DNA of 64,000 nt, taken from NCBI RefSeq assembly GCF_014290175.1, contig NZ_JACOOR010000006.1, positions 1 to 64,000 of the forward strand, given 5' to 3'. The notes under the pieces are model-generated. The model was not told where the DNA came from. It searched no databases and saw only the letters and a program-made list of their open reading frames with translations. The number at the start of each line of letters is the position of its first letter. The stretch's first letter is position 1. Both the position numbers and the translations under genes were made by a program. Source of the stretch: Anaerosacchariphilus hominis (lineage in GTDB: Bacteria > Bacillota > Clostridia > Lachnospirales > Lachnospiraceae). This document shows positions 53,814 to 62,182 of this stretch, piece after piece.

Positions 53814-55331
53814 TTAAATTGTCTGGTCAAAGCAGTCTGTCAGATCGTGGAACAGCCTGCAGTACATATCGTAGCCCTTCTTGTAAACCTCCCGGTTATC
53901 CCTATCCGGCTCGAACTCTGCCTTGATGTCAATCATGCTGTCCACAGCCCCGTCGATGCTGTCAAAGATGCCGACTGCCTTACCTGCCAGAATCGCCGCT
54001 CCCAGACATGCCGCCTCCTTGGATTTAGTTGTCAGAAGCTTCTTTCCCGTAATATCAGATTTAATCTGACTCCACACTGCGCTCTTGGAGCCGCCGCCCA
54101 GAGACCGTACCTCTTTGACCTGAATCCCCATGGCTGCCAGTGTGTCGATATTTCTCTGTAATATGTAGCCTACCGCCTCAAAAATAGCTCTTACGAAATG
54201 AGCCTTTGTGTGCTTCATGGTAAAACCGAACCACACGCCCTTGGCTCTGGCATTCACATCCGGCGCCAGAGAGCCGGAGAGATGCGGAAGCATCAGAAGC
54301 CCCTCCGCTCCGGCAGGAACGCTGGCTGCCTCCCGCCCCATCAGATCGTAGGCGTCCATATCCGATACGGATTCCACCGCCATCTCATTCTTACAGAACT
54401 TATCCCGGAACCACCGAAGCGCCATACCGCCCGTGGTAAAGGTATGCATCATATACATATCCGGAATCGCGAAATAGTGCAGCGGCATTTTACCGTTGGG
54501 ATCAAAGGTCGGCTTGGATACCGGTACACAGATAGCCAGGGCAGAACCGATATTTTCTGAGAACATTCCCTCGTGTACATTGCCGACTCCAATAGCTCCG
54601 GCTGCCTGATCCAGGGCTCCGGTGCAGACCGTAACGTCTGCTCCCAGGCCCAGCTCCCGGCTGATTTCCGGAAGCATGGTACCGACTACCTCGCCGGATT
54701 CATAGACCGGCGCCAGCTGCTCCTCCCGGATGCCTAAAAATTCCAGCATCTCCGGCCAGTAGGCCTTCTTTGTGATATCCCAGTATACGGAAGAGCATAC
54801 CAGAGAACCTTCTGTGGCGAATTTACCGGTCATGCGATAAATAAAATAATCCTCTATCAGCAGAAACTTATCGGTCTTCGCGAAAATCTCCGGCTCGTTT
54901 TTCCGGAGCCACAGAATCTTGGCTCCCGGCCAGCAGGGCTCGAAGCTTACCTGGCCTGTCACCCGGTAACAGGTCTCGTTGCCAAAGTGCTCGTCCATCT
55001 CTCTGGCTTCCTCCGCCGCCCGGTTATCCATCCAGACGATGGCGTTCCGCAGAGATTTTCCTTCTTTATCCATGCAGAACATGGTCTCTCCCTGGGCGGA
55101 GATGGCCAGCGCGATACTGTCCTCTGCCCGGATGGGATACTGCTTTTTCAGTTCCGTCAGACCGTCGCAGAATGCCTTCCAGTATACCTCCGGCTCCTCC
55201 TCCACGAAATTTACCTTCGGCGTCAGCAGGCTGTACTCCTGTGTAGATACGGCAAGTAAAGTTCCCCTGCTGTCAAATAACGCAATTTTCAGAGCGGTGG
55301 TACCCAAATCAAGTCCAATTAATAATTTCAT
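53814..55331 (-). CDS. FGGY-family carbohydrate kinase
   Basis: The 505-residue protein has the ASKHA kinase start MKLLIGLDLGTTALKIALFD, the substrate region AIVWMDNRAAEEAREM, CTGALDQAAGAIGVG with a candidate catalytic Asp, and the ATP loop EVRSLGGGSKSAVWSQ. It matches xylulokinase-like FGGY enzymes, which phosphorylate ketopentoses or polyols. The substrate is presumably the product of the isomerase-like protein of this operon. Confidence 0.92.
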   Translation of the reverse strand: MKLLIGLDLGTTALKIALFDSRGTLLAVSTQEYSLLTPKVNFVEEEPEVYWKAFCDGLTELKKQYPIRAEDSIALAISAQGETMFCMDKEGKSLRNAIVWMDNRAAEEAREMDEHFGNETCYRVTGQVSFEPCWPGAKILWLRKNEPEIFAKTDKFLLIEDYFIYRMTGKFATEGSLVCSSVYWDITKKAYWPEMLEFLGIREEQLAPVYESGEVVGTMLPEISRELGLGADVTVCTGALDQAAGAIGVGNVHEGMFSENIGSALAICVPVSKPTFDPNGKMPLHYFAIPDMYMMHTFTTGGMALRWFRDKFCKNEMAVESVSDMDAYDLMGREAASVPAGAEGLLMLPHLSGSLAPDVNARAKGVWFGFTMKHTKAHFVRAIFEAVGYILQRNIDTLAAMGIQVKEVRSLGGGSKSAVWSQIKSDITGKKLLTTKSKEAACLGAAILAGKAVGIFDSIDGAVDSMIDIKAEFEPDRDNREVYKKGYDMYCRLFHDLTDCFDQTI

Positions 55332-55368
55332 TTCCGCTTTTTCTCCCTTAATTTGCTATGCGCCGCCC

Positions 55369-56049
55369 TTACAGTTCGATGGTTTCCATCAGTTCCTTTA
55401 CGCGGCTGAAAAACTTGGCTGCGTAAGCGCCGTCAATCATACGGTGATCCGCCACCAGATTCAGATTCATCATGGGACGGATGACTACCTCTCCATTTTC
55501 CACCACCGGCGTATCCTGCATCTTATTGACGCCCAGAATCGCCGCCTCCGGCAGATTGATAATCGGAGAAAAGCTTTCGATTCCCATCATACCCAGATTG
55601 GAAATGGTAAAGGTGCCGCCAGAAATGTCATCCATGGTAATCCGGTTTTTCCGGGTTCTCGCCACCACGTCGTTGGTCTCCAGGGCTATGGTGTAGATAT
55701 CCTTATTGGCCACATCCTTTACATTGGGAACAATCAGTCCCTCGTCCAGAGCCACCGCAAGTCCCACATTGACCTGCTCGTGGATGGTAATCTCATTGTC
55801 CTGAAAGCTGGAATTGAAATACTCATATTCTGTGATGGCCTGTGCGCATACCTTCATGAGAATATGGTTCATGGTCACCTTCCGGCTTTTCTCCGTGTTA
55901 TCCTGATTTAATTTTTTAAGAAGCTCCAGGGTATGGGTCATATCTACGCTCAGTGTAAACGCCACCCGCGGGGAGGTATTCCAGCTCTCGCTCATACGCT
56001 CCGCAATGATTTTCCGCATTCCCTTCGCCTTGATTGTTCTTGCTTCCAT
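55369..56049 (-). CDS. 2-oxo acid dehydrogenase E2, catalytic domain only
   Basis: The 226-residue protein is the acyltransferase core of an E2: KGMRKIIAERMSESWNTSPR at the start, and the active-site motif ADHRMIDGAYAAKFF near residue 200. It has no lipoyl domain and no peripheral subunit-binding domain, which are normally on the same chain. A separate 88-residue lipoyl protein is encoded two genes upstream. The ATG has an AGGAGAG site 8 bases upstream, so this is a true start and not a truncation. Confidence 0.9.
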   Translation of the reverse strand: MEARTIKAKGMRKIIAERMSESWNTSPRVAFTLSVDMTHTLELLKKLNQDNTEKSRKVTMNHILMKVCAQAITEYEYFNSSFQDNEITIHEQVNVGLAVALDEGLIVPNVKDVANKDIYTIALETNDVVARTRKNRITMDDISGGTFTISNLGMMGIESFSPIINLPEAAILGVNKMQDTPVVENGEVVIRPMMNLNLVADHRMIDGAYAAKFFSRVKELMETIEL

Positions 56050-56069
56050 AAGCGTTTCCTCTCTCCTGC

Positions 56070-57839
56070 TTACTGTGTAATCTTGTCAAACAGGTCTTCT
56101 ACGGTTGTTACCGGAGTGATTCCCAGGTTCCGGATCTCCTCTGTTACATCAGAAGGCACATCATCGTCCTCGTTTAAGAAGCTCTGCAGCACTCCGCCGA
56201 AGAAGAAACGGTAATTTTTTCCTCTCTCAGCCGCCAGCTTCACAATCAGCTTCGCGTAGGGCAGTGCCTGACCATTATGCAGGCTGACACAGATATCTGT
56301 AATATCATTCTCGTCTGCCAGGTCCAGAACATCGATGGCCTCCAGCTGATTGCCGCCGTCTACCACATCTACGCCAAATTCCTTCATGGTTCCTACGATA
56401 ACTGCTGCTCCCGCAAAATGGACATCCGCAGACGCTACCACGATTCTGCGATCCTTCAGAAGAGCCGGATATTTAGTATCCTTCAGCAGGTTGATCTGAT
56501 TAGCCAGCTCATTCTGGGTGGCGTTCCACAGCGCCGCCGGCATCAGCGGTACTACGGTCTCGCTTCCATCCTCCACTACGGACGGATGGAACAGGCGTTC
56601 CAGTACAAAGGGATCAATTGCTTTCAGTACTGTCATCAGTTCAATGGGGTTGGTGATATCTACGCCTGCTTCCTTTAAACCGTCCAGCATATAGTGGAAC
56701 ATCCTGTCAGACAGATCGATGGTCTCGTCACGCAGCTTCTCCAGGGGCTCCCAGTTCATCATAGGCTCCCAGTAGTAAGTAACCTCCTGCGCTCTCTGGC
56801 ATGCTCCTGTCATGTCCAGCATCTCTGGTACGGTGGGAATCGCTACCTTCTCAGTGATCGGAACAGAGAGGAACGCGCAGCCTGTCTTGAAATGCTTCTC
56901 CACCAGAATCAGGAACAGAACCTCCGGGATCTGGAAGCCATAGTTGGCCTGAATATGGTGATCCCAGTGGCTGATGGTATCCGGATATATGAAGCCGATA
57001 CCCGGCTGATCATCCTTGCTGAATACCTCGCTGGCTGCCAGCCATAATGCTGCCTTATGCATAATATTCTGGGTAAAATTTCCAAAACTGTAAGAGTATC
57101 TTGCGCCACAGAGATCCGTTGTAATATAGCGATCCATCCGCGCCCAAGCCAGAGAAGTTGCTAAATCATTGAAATACGCGCCATAAGAATCATCTGACTG
57201 ACCGTTTGCAATTACCTTGTCATCATATTTTGCAGCCACAATACCCAATGCCTTGACATTTTCTGTCATATTCCACACTTCATCCGGGCATCCGGGAGCT
57301 ACCTGTACATAGGTACTGATAAGTCCAGTCCACTGGGAACCTGCCTGAACAGAATTAATGGTGGTCTCCACTGCGTTAGGCCATCCCAGATGGTTATCTC
57401 CGAAGACCGGCGCTACGGAAGAAGCCATTGTAATTGCTTCCCAATCCTCCGGTTCATTCAGCATAAATCCAAGGGAAATCGGAAGTCCTTCTCGCTTATC
57501 CTTAGGAACACCTGTGATATTCTGCGGAAGCTGATGCGCCATGCTGATATTCAGACCGGTCTCCTCATTGAACTTCTCCGCTTCCTTCATGGCCGCTACC
57601 TGCTCTTCGACACTTGAAAGACCGGTATTGATCTTCCAACACATTTTTCCCTCTTTTTTCAGCTTCATACGATAATCCACAGGCTTCATACCGTATTTTT
57701 TTTCAAATGGAATGGTTTTGATCTTCAGATTTTTTCCTATCTCATAGCCTTCCTGCCATACTTTTTTCCAATCAGGCACGTTTTCCGGAATTAAACTTGC
57801 AATATAATCCTTATTCGCTTTATTCAACAATTTCGCCAT
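56070..57839 (-). CDS. Cobalamin-dependent mutase-like protein
   Basis: The 589-residue protein has two parts. Residues about 460-560 form a B12-binding domain: VVASADVHFAGAAVIVG carries the D-x-H-x-x-G motif of base-off/His-on B12, followed by ICVSLHNGQALPYAKLIV and YRFFFGGVLQSFL at the positions of the S-x-L and GG loops of glutamate mutase. Residues 1-440 are a large domain with GDNHLGWPNAVETTINSVQ and RMDRYITTDLCGARYSYSF, compatible with a mutase TIM barrel but not like methylmalonyl-CoA mutase. I infer an adenosylcobalamin carbon-skeleton mutase or a corrinoid methyltransferase. The natural substrate is unknown. Confidence 0.75.
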   Translation of the reverse strand: MAKLLNKANKDYIASLIPENVPDWKKVWQEGYEIGKNLKIKTIPFEKKYGMKPVDYRMKLKKEGKMCWKINTGLSSVEEQVAAMKEAEKFNEETGLNISMAHQLPQNITGVPKDKREGLPISLGFMLNEPEDWEAITMASSVAPVFGDNHLGWPNAVETTINSVQAGSQWTGLISTYVQVAPGCPDEVWNMTENVKALGIVAAKYDDKVIANGQSDDSYGAYFNDLATSLAWARMDRYITTDLCGARYSYSFGNFTQNIMHKAALWLAASEVFSKDDQPGIGFIYPDTISHWDHHIQANYGFQIPEVLFLILVEKHFKTGCAFLSVPITEKVAIPTVPEMLDMTGACQRAQEVTYYWEPMMNWEPLEKLRDETIDLSDRMFHYMLDGLKEAGVDITNPIELMTVLKAIDPFVLERLFHPSVVEDGSETVVPLMPAALWNATQNELANQINLLKDTKYPALLKDRRIVVASADVHFAGAAVIVGTMKEFGVDVVDGGNQLEAIDVLDLADENDITDICVSLHNGQALPYAKLIVKLAAERGKNYRFFFGGVLQSFLNEDDDVPSDVTEEIRNLGITPVTTVEDLFDKITQ

Positions 57840-57870
57840 AATTTCTCCCTTTTACAAATCCACCCTTTCC

Positions 57871-58137
57871 TTACAGATATGCGGAAATGTCCTCATTCTC
57901 ATCTTCTGAAACAATCAGAACCGGTGTCTGGCAGGCCACAGTATCGCCCTCTTCCACCAGAAACTTTCTTACATAGCCGTCCATATCAGATTCTGCCTGA
58001 TTGGTAATCTTGTCAGTTTCTACCTCATATAAAGCGTCTCCTTCGGAAACCTTGTCTCCCACCTTTACCAGGAACTGGCCGATGGTTCCTTCTTTCATTG
58101 TTGCTCCCATTCTCGGCAGCTTAAATACCTTTACCAT
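57871..58137 (-). CDS. Stand-alone lipoyl-domain protein
   Basis: The 88-residue protein is one biotinyl/lipoyl domain: KLPRMGATMKEGTIGQFLVK, then YEVETDKITNQAESDMDGYV with the lipoylated Lys near residue 43. It takes the place of the swinging-arm domain usually fused to E2. It lies 31 bp before the B12 protein gene and 91 bp after E1beta, with a strong hairpin in that gap. Confidence 0.92.
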   Translation of the reverse strand: MVKVFKLPRMGATMKEGTIGQFLVKVGDKVSEGDALYEVETDKITNQAESDMDGYVRKFLVEEGDTVACQTPVLIVSEDENEDISAYL

Positions 58138-58170
58138 ATTCTTTTCCTCCTTAATTCATCTGTGTTTGTC

Positions 58171-58199
58171 CGGGACCGGCACCATCTGTGCCGGTCCCG
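58171..58199. repeat. Perfect 12-bp stem inside the operon
   Basis: CGGGACCGGCAC and GTGCCGGTCCCG enclose a five-base loop between E1beta and the lipoyl protein gene. No U-run follows on the minus strand, so a processing or stabilising hairpin is more likely than a full terminator. Confidence 0.75.
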
Positions 58200-58228
58200 A
58201 ACTTGTATGAATGATAACAAAGTATGCC

Positions 58229-59209
58229 TTATTCCATAATTTTCTTTACTGCGGTAATAATGTCATTCTTCTGCGGGAAGTAGTAATCCTCCAGCGTTAC
58301 GGTATACGGACAGGGTGTATTCAGTGAACCCACGCGGATAATACCCTTATCCAGAGTTTCAAACATATCTTCCGCCACATTGGCTGCCAACTCGCCGGAC
58401 CATGCGCCGCGCTTCACCTCTTCGGTTACAATCACAAGCTTTCTGGTCTTGGAGATGGACTTGTATACCAGCTCTTTATCGAAGGGATACAGGGTTCTCG
58501 GGTCGATGACCTCTACGCTGATCCCCTCTTTCTCCAGCTCTTTCGCAGCCTCCAGTGCTTTCAGCACACACAGACCGGTCGCTACCAGAGTCACATCGCT
58601 TCCCGGATGCTTGATATCCGCGCTTCCCAGCGGAATCGGGGAATAAACATCCTTGTCTACCACCTCGCCCTTGGTCTGGTACAGCATCTGATGCTCGAAT
58701 ACCATAACCGGGTCGTCGTCCTCAATGGCGGTCAGCAGCAGTCCGTATACGTCCTGGGGCGTAGAGGGATATACCACCTTCAGGCCCGGAATATGTACCA
58801 GCATCGCCTCCAGAGACTGGGAATGCTGCGCCGCGCACTGCATGCCGCCGCCGCTGGTCAGACGAAGGGTCATCGGTACATTCATGCTTCCACCATACAT
58901 ATAACGGAATTTTGCGGTCTGGTTCATAATCTGATCCATACAGCATCCCATGAAATCGTTGTACATCAGCTCTGCCACCGGACGCATACCGGTCAGGGCC
59001 GCACCTGCGGAAAGTCCTACGATCATCTGTTCCGCCACCGGCGTATCGCGTACACGTTCTTTGCCAAACTGTCTGTACAGGCCTCTGGTTGCTCCCATAG
59101 AACCGTCTACAAAACCTACATCCTCTCCAATACAGAAAACGGTGGGATCCTTCTCCATCTCATAGCGAATCGCATCGGATACCGCTTCTGAAAAATACAT
59201 ATTCCGCAT
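58229..59209 (-). CDS. 2-oxo acid dehydrogenase E1 beta subunit
   Basis: The 326-residue protein (MRNMYFSEAVSDAIRYEMEK, IGEDVGFVDGSMGATRGLY, GMRPVAELMYNDFMGCCMDQ, VSIEVIDPRTLYPFD-like VEVIDPRTLYPFDKE) is an AcoB/PdhB-like E1 beta. Its ATG shares a base with the E1alpha stop codon (TAATG). It forms the alpha2beta2 decarboxylase. Closest in layout are acetoin dehydrogenases, but branched or other 2-oxo acids are possible. Confidence 0.95.
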   Translation of the reverse strand: MRNMYFSEAVSDAIRYEMEKDPTVFCIGEDVGFVDGSMGATRGLYRQFGKERVRDTPVAEQMIVGLSAGAALTGMRPVAELMYNDFMGCCMDQIMNQTAKFRYMYGGSMNVPMTLRLTSGGGMQCAAQHSQSLEAMLVHIPGLKVVYPSTPQDVYGLLLTAIEDDDPVMVFEHQMLYQTKGEVVDKDVYSPIPLGSADIKHPGSDVTLVATGLCVLKALEAAKELEKEGISVEVIDPRTLYPFDKELVYKSISKTRKLVIVTEEVKRGAWSGELAANVAEDMFETLDKGIIRVGSLNTPCPYTVTLEDYYFPQKNDIITAVKKIME

Positions 59210-60201
59210 TATCTCGCCTCCTCTACAATATCTGTATACACATCGGTAAGTGCCGCTTCCTTAGCCGGATAAGAGCTCTCTGCCGCAAATCTGACAGACT
59301 CTTTCACCATCTCTTTTACCTTATCCTGAATTGCCTTCAGATCCTCGTCTGTGGCAACGCCGTTTTCTTTCAGATAGGTCTCAAATCTGGGAATCGGATC
59401 GTGATCCGGCTGCTTCCAGAGCTTCACCTCTTCCGGATTCCGGTAGTTCTCCGGCTCGCCCTCAAAGTGGCCTCTCCAACGGTATGTCTTGCACTCGATA
59501 TAGGTGGGACCATAGCCGTTTCTCGCACGGTCTACGGCTCTCTTAGCTGCTTCACATACAGCCATGATGTCATTTCCGTCCACTACCTCACTGGGCATGG
59601 AGTACGCAGCTGCACGATCTGCCGTATTCTCAATCTTCATGCCGTTGGTAATACGGCAGGATACTGCATACAGGTTATTCTCATTTACAAAAACAACCGG
59701 CAGGTTCCAGAGGCTTGCGATATTCATGGCCTCATGGAAGGATCCCTCTGCTGTCGCGCCGTCTCCGTGGAAGCAGACGCACACCTTATCGGTTTTCAGC
59801 ATCATAGAGGAGAACGCTGCTCCGGTAGCCAGGGTAAAGCCGCCGCCTACGATTCCGTTTGCTCCCAGGATACCAAGGTCGGTATCCGCGATGTGCATGG
59901 AGCCTCCCTTTCCTTTACAGTAACCGGTCTCTTTGCCCCAGAGCTCTGCCATCATTTTGTTCATATCCGCGCCTTTGGCAATGATATGTCCATGTCCTCT
60001 GTGGGTACTGGTGATATAATCGCCGTCTACCAGATTAGCGCATACGCCTGTGGCAATGGCTTCCTCGCCGATGTAGAGGTGTACAAAGCCCAGTACATCG
60101 CCCTCTGCAAAGCTCTTCGCCGTCTGAAATTCAAACTGGCGAATCTTCTGCATGGTTTCATACATTCCCAGAAGTTTCTCATGTGATAAGTTCATTTTCA
60201 T
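59209..60201 (-). CDS. 2-oxo acid dehydrogenase E1 alpha subunit
   Basis: The 330-residue protein has the thiamine diphosphate motif: FHGDGATAEGSFHEAMNIAS ending in FVNENN, plus the entry region THRGHGHIIAKGADMNKMMA. It is an AcoA/PdhA-like E1 alpha that decarboxylates a 2-oxo acid or acetoin-like substrate and passes the product to the lipoyl arm. An AGGAGG site precedes ATG 60201. Confidence 0.95.
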   Translation of the reverse strand: MKMNLSHEKLLGMYETMQKIRQFEFQTAKSFAEGDVLGFVHLYIGEEAIATGVCANLVDGDYITSTHRGHGHIIAKGADMNKMMAELWGKETGYCKGKGGSMHIADTDLGILGANGIVGGGFTLATGAAFSSMMLKTDKVCVCFHGDGATAEGSFHEAMNIASLWNLPVVFVNENNLYAVSCRITNGMKIENTADRAAAYSMPSEVVDGNDIMAVCEAAKRAVDRARNGYGPTYIECKTYRWRGHFEGEPENYRNPEEVKLWKQPDHDPIPRFETYLKENGVATDEDLKAIQDKVKEMVKESVRFAAESSYPAKEAALTDVYTDIVEEAR

Positions 60202-60241
60202 CCTCCTTAAACTTTTATTTAAAAAAGCCGCTTAGCTCTTT

Positions 60242-61915
60242 TTATACATTTGCAAAAATCTTTCCGCCTACCTGAACCTTGATTCTGGTCTCCAGATATT
60301 TTCCGTAATCGCTGTCATCGCCGATTTCAATGGTTCCATCCTCTGCCACCGGCAGATCCCGGTAGATAATCTGCTCCTCATCCAGATACATGTTTCTGCA
60401 CTCATATTTGATATAGGATGCCTCCAGATTCTGTTTCTTTACAAGCTGTACCGCGTATGCCTCTGTGACCTCCACAGCTTTTGCCAGCGCGTCTTCAAAC
60501 TCGTCAAATTCAAAGCGTTCGTTGACTGCGTGAACCAGATAACCGCCGCCCTCTTCGCCGGGACGAATCATGGCTTCCACCTCTACGCTGACGCCGGATG
60601 TGGCCGCTCCCACGGCGTTGGCCACTTCATAATGCTTCGGCACCAGCAGCTCGAAATCATATTTTTTCTGGGCGATCCGGTACCAGGATTCCGCCGGTGC
60701 TCCGATGGCACAGATGGGAAATTTGATTTTCCGGTAGCGCTTCAGATTTTCATAAATCTTCGCCGCAATCTCATTTCTGGCCATTTCCACGTATTCATCC
60801 GGGGTAATACTCGCTTCCGCCGCCTGTTCTATGATAGCGTCCTCTGCTTTTTTTCGATCCCATTGTACAAATTCCCCTGTATAATGAAGGATGTCGGTAG
60901 GCGTTACGTTATGGGCATCCCCTCGACTGGATGGTACCACACGCTCCGGCCCTACCTTCATCTCATCATTTTCCACTTTGATGGCGCTGTCTCCGCCAAG
61001 TCCATAGGTATAAAGCTTTGCTGATTTTATCTTGATTTTCCAGTTTCCAACCAGGGCTCCATCCGGTGAAAGCTCTACCCGTTTTTCTTTTACCACACCG
61101 ATATCTGTGGTGGTTCCTCCCATATCTGCCACAATCGCGTTCCCGATTCCGGTCAGGTTGATGGCTCCGATGATGCTGGCCGCCGGTCCTGACAGCACAG
61201 TGTCAATGGGGGTATTCTTGATACTCTCAATCTTGGTAATCGTTCCATCGCCCTTTACCACAAACACGGGCGCCTGAATCTGCATCTCACCTAAAATCTT
61301 CTGAATGGCTTTTACAAATTCATCAATAATCGGAAGCAGTCCCGCGTTTACCACTGCGGTATTGGTCCGCTCCAGATATCCCAGCTCCGATACCAGCTCA
61401 TGTCCGCATACCACCGGCAAATCGCACATGGACTGAATGACTGCCTTCACACGCTGCTCCAGAATCGGATTTCTTACGCTGGCCTGTCCGGATACCGCAA
61501 AGGAATCTACTCTGGATGCCAGTGTTTCCACGGCCCGCCTTACTTCCTCTTTATCCACATCGTGAATGATGCGTCCTTTGATATTTACTTTTCCCTCTAC
61601 GATCACCACATTTTCAGTGGCCAGCTTTCCTGCAGGTGTTCCCCCGATCACCACCAGGCCGATTCTTCCCATCTTTCCTTCCACTGTCGCATTGGTCGCC
61701 AGCGTGGTAGAAAGAACTACTTTTTCGATTTTCTGAATCTCTTCTTTTGTCAGAAGCAGTTTCTCCAGACTGTTCCGGATTCCGATTTCCAGTTTTTCGT
61801 GCGTGGTAATTGCCTTGGCTTTTCGCTTAATGCATTCCGGTCCCTGTATCTCTGTGTCCAGCATTACCGCATCTGTGTAAGTTCCTCCTGTGTCAATCCC
61901 CACTACGTATGCCAT
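60242..61915 (-). CDS. HyuA-like ASKHA ATPase, without a HyuB partner
   Basis: The 557-residue protein has the HyuA/oxoprolinase-like actin-fold motifs: YVVGIDTGGTYTDAVMLD at the start, VVLSTTLATNATVEG near residue 67, VKGDGTITKIE and SGPAASIIGAINLTG, and IVADMGGTTTDIGVVKEK. No HyuB/HyuC-type subunit gene is in the operon, so a hydantoin or oxoproline hydrolase is not well supported. ASKHA ATPases also serve as reactivases of B12 enzymes. The first gene after the divergent promoter. ATG 61915 has a GGAGG site. The longer frame to 61963 has none. Confidence 0.85.
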   Translation of the reverse strand: MAYVVGIDTGGTYTDAVMLDTEIQGPECIKRKAKAITTHEKLEIGIRNSLEKLLLTKEEIQKIEKVVLSTTLATNATVEGKMGRIGLVVIGGTPAGKLATENVVIVEGKVNIKGRIIHDVDKEEVRRAVETLASRVDSFAVSGQASVRNPILEQRVKAVIQSMCDLPVVCGHELVSELGYLERTNTAVVNAGLLPIIDEFVKAIQKILGEMQIQAPVFVVKGDGTITKIESIKNTPIDTVLSGPAASIIGAINLTGIGNAIVADMGGTTTDIGVVKEKRVELSPDGALVGNWKIKIKSAKLYTYGLGGDSAIKVENDEMKVGPERVVPSSRGDAHNVTPTDILHYTGEFVQWDRKKAEDAIIEQAAEASITPDEYVEMARNEIAAKIYENLKRYRKIKFPICAIGAPAESWYRIAQKKYDFELLVPKHYEVANAVGAATSGVSVEVEAMIRPGEEGGGYLVHAVNERFEFDEFEDALAKAVEVTEAYAVQLVKKQNLEASYIKYECRNMYLDEEQIIYRDLPVAEDGTIEIGDDSDYGKYLETRIKVQVGGKIFANV

Positions 61916-61961
61916 TTTTTCCCTCCAGCATAATTCCTTCTCTTTCACTTTTACTACCGGC

Positions 61962-62044
61962 ATCTTTTACGTTATCTTTTACGTTATGTCTTGCCGTAAG
62001 TTATGTTGTAATAGTAATATAGATCAGTTTTGTATTTCTGTCAA
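61962..62044 (-). promoter_or_regulatory. Promoter of the 13-gene operon with tandem repeats
   Basis: On the minus strand TTGACA (62039-62044) and TATATT (62016-62021) are spaced by 17. Downstream, ATCTTTTACGTT occurs twice in tandem at 61962-61985, and a looser ACTTACGGC lies at 61994-62002. The repeats lie in the leader before HyuA and could bind a regulator. They are not the GATAAG operator type seen on the ROK side. Confidence 0.7.
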
Positions 62045-62086
62045 TACATTTTTTATTTGTTTTTTCTAAAATAATCCTGATTTTCA

Positions 62087-62150
62087 TTGACATTCTTGGT
62101 TTTTTTTGATAAGTTTTTCACATGAGGGATTTGTTTTGATAAGTCTTATC
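62087..62150 (+). promoter_or_regulatory. Promoter and operators of the ROK regulator gene
   Basis: TTGACA (62087-62092) and TAAGTT (62110-62115) are spaced by 17. GATAAGT covers the -10, and GATAAGTCTTATC at 62138-62150 is a perfect 13-base palindrome. Both copies follow TTTT. This suggests autoregulation. The right copy shares TGATAAGTC with the operator at 45216-45235. Confidence 0.7.
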
Positions 62151-62182
62151 GTAACAAATACTATCGGAGGTAACTTACCAAC

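Noticed and set aside
60242..61915. Calling the HyuA-like protein a true hydantoinase or 5-oxoprolinase
   Set aside because: No HyuB partner is present and nothing else in the operon handles hydantoins or oxoproline.
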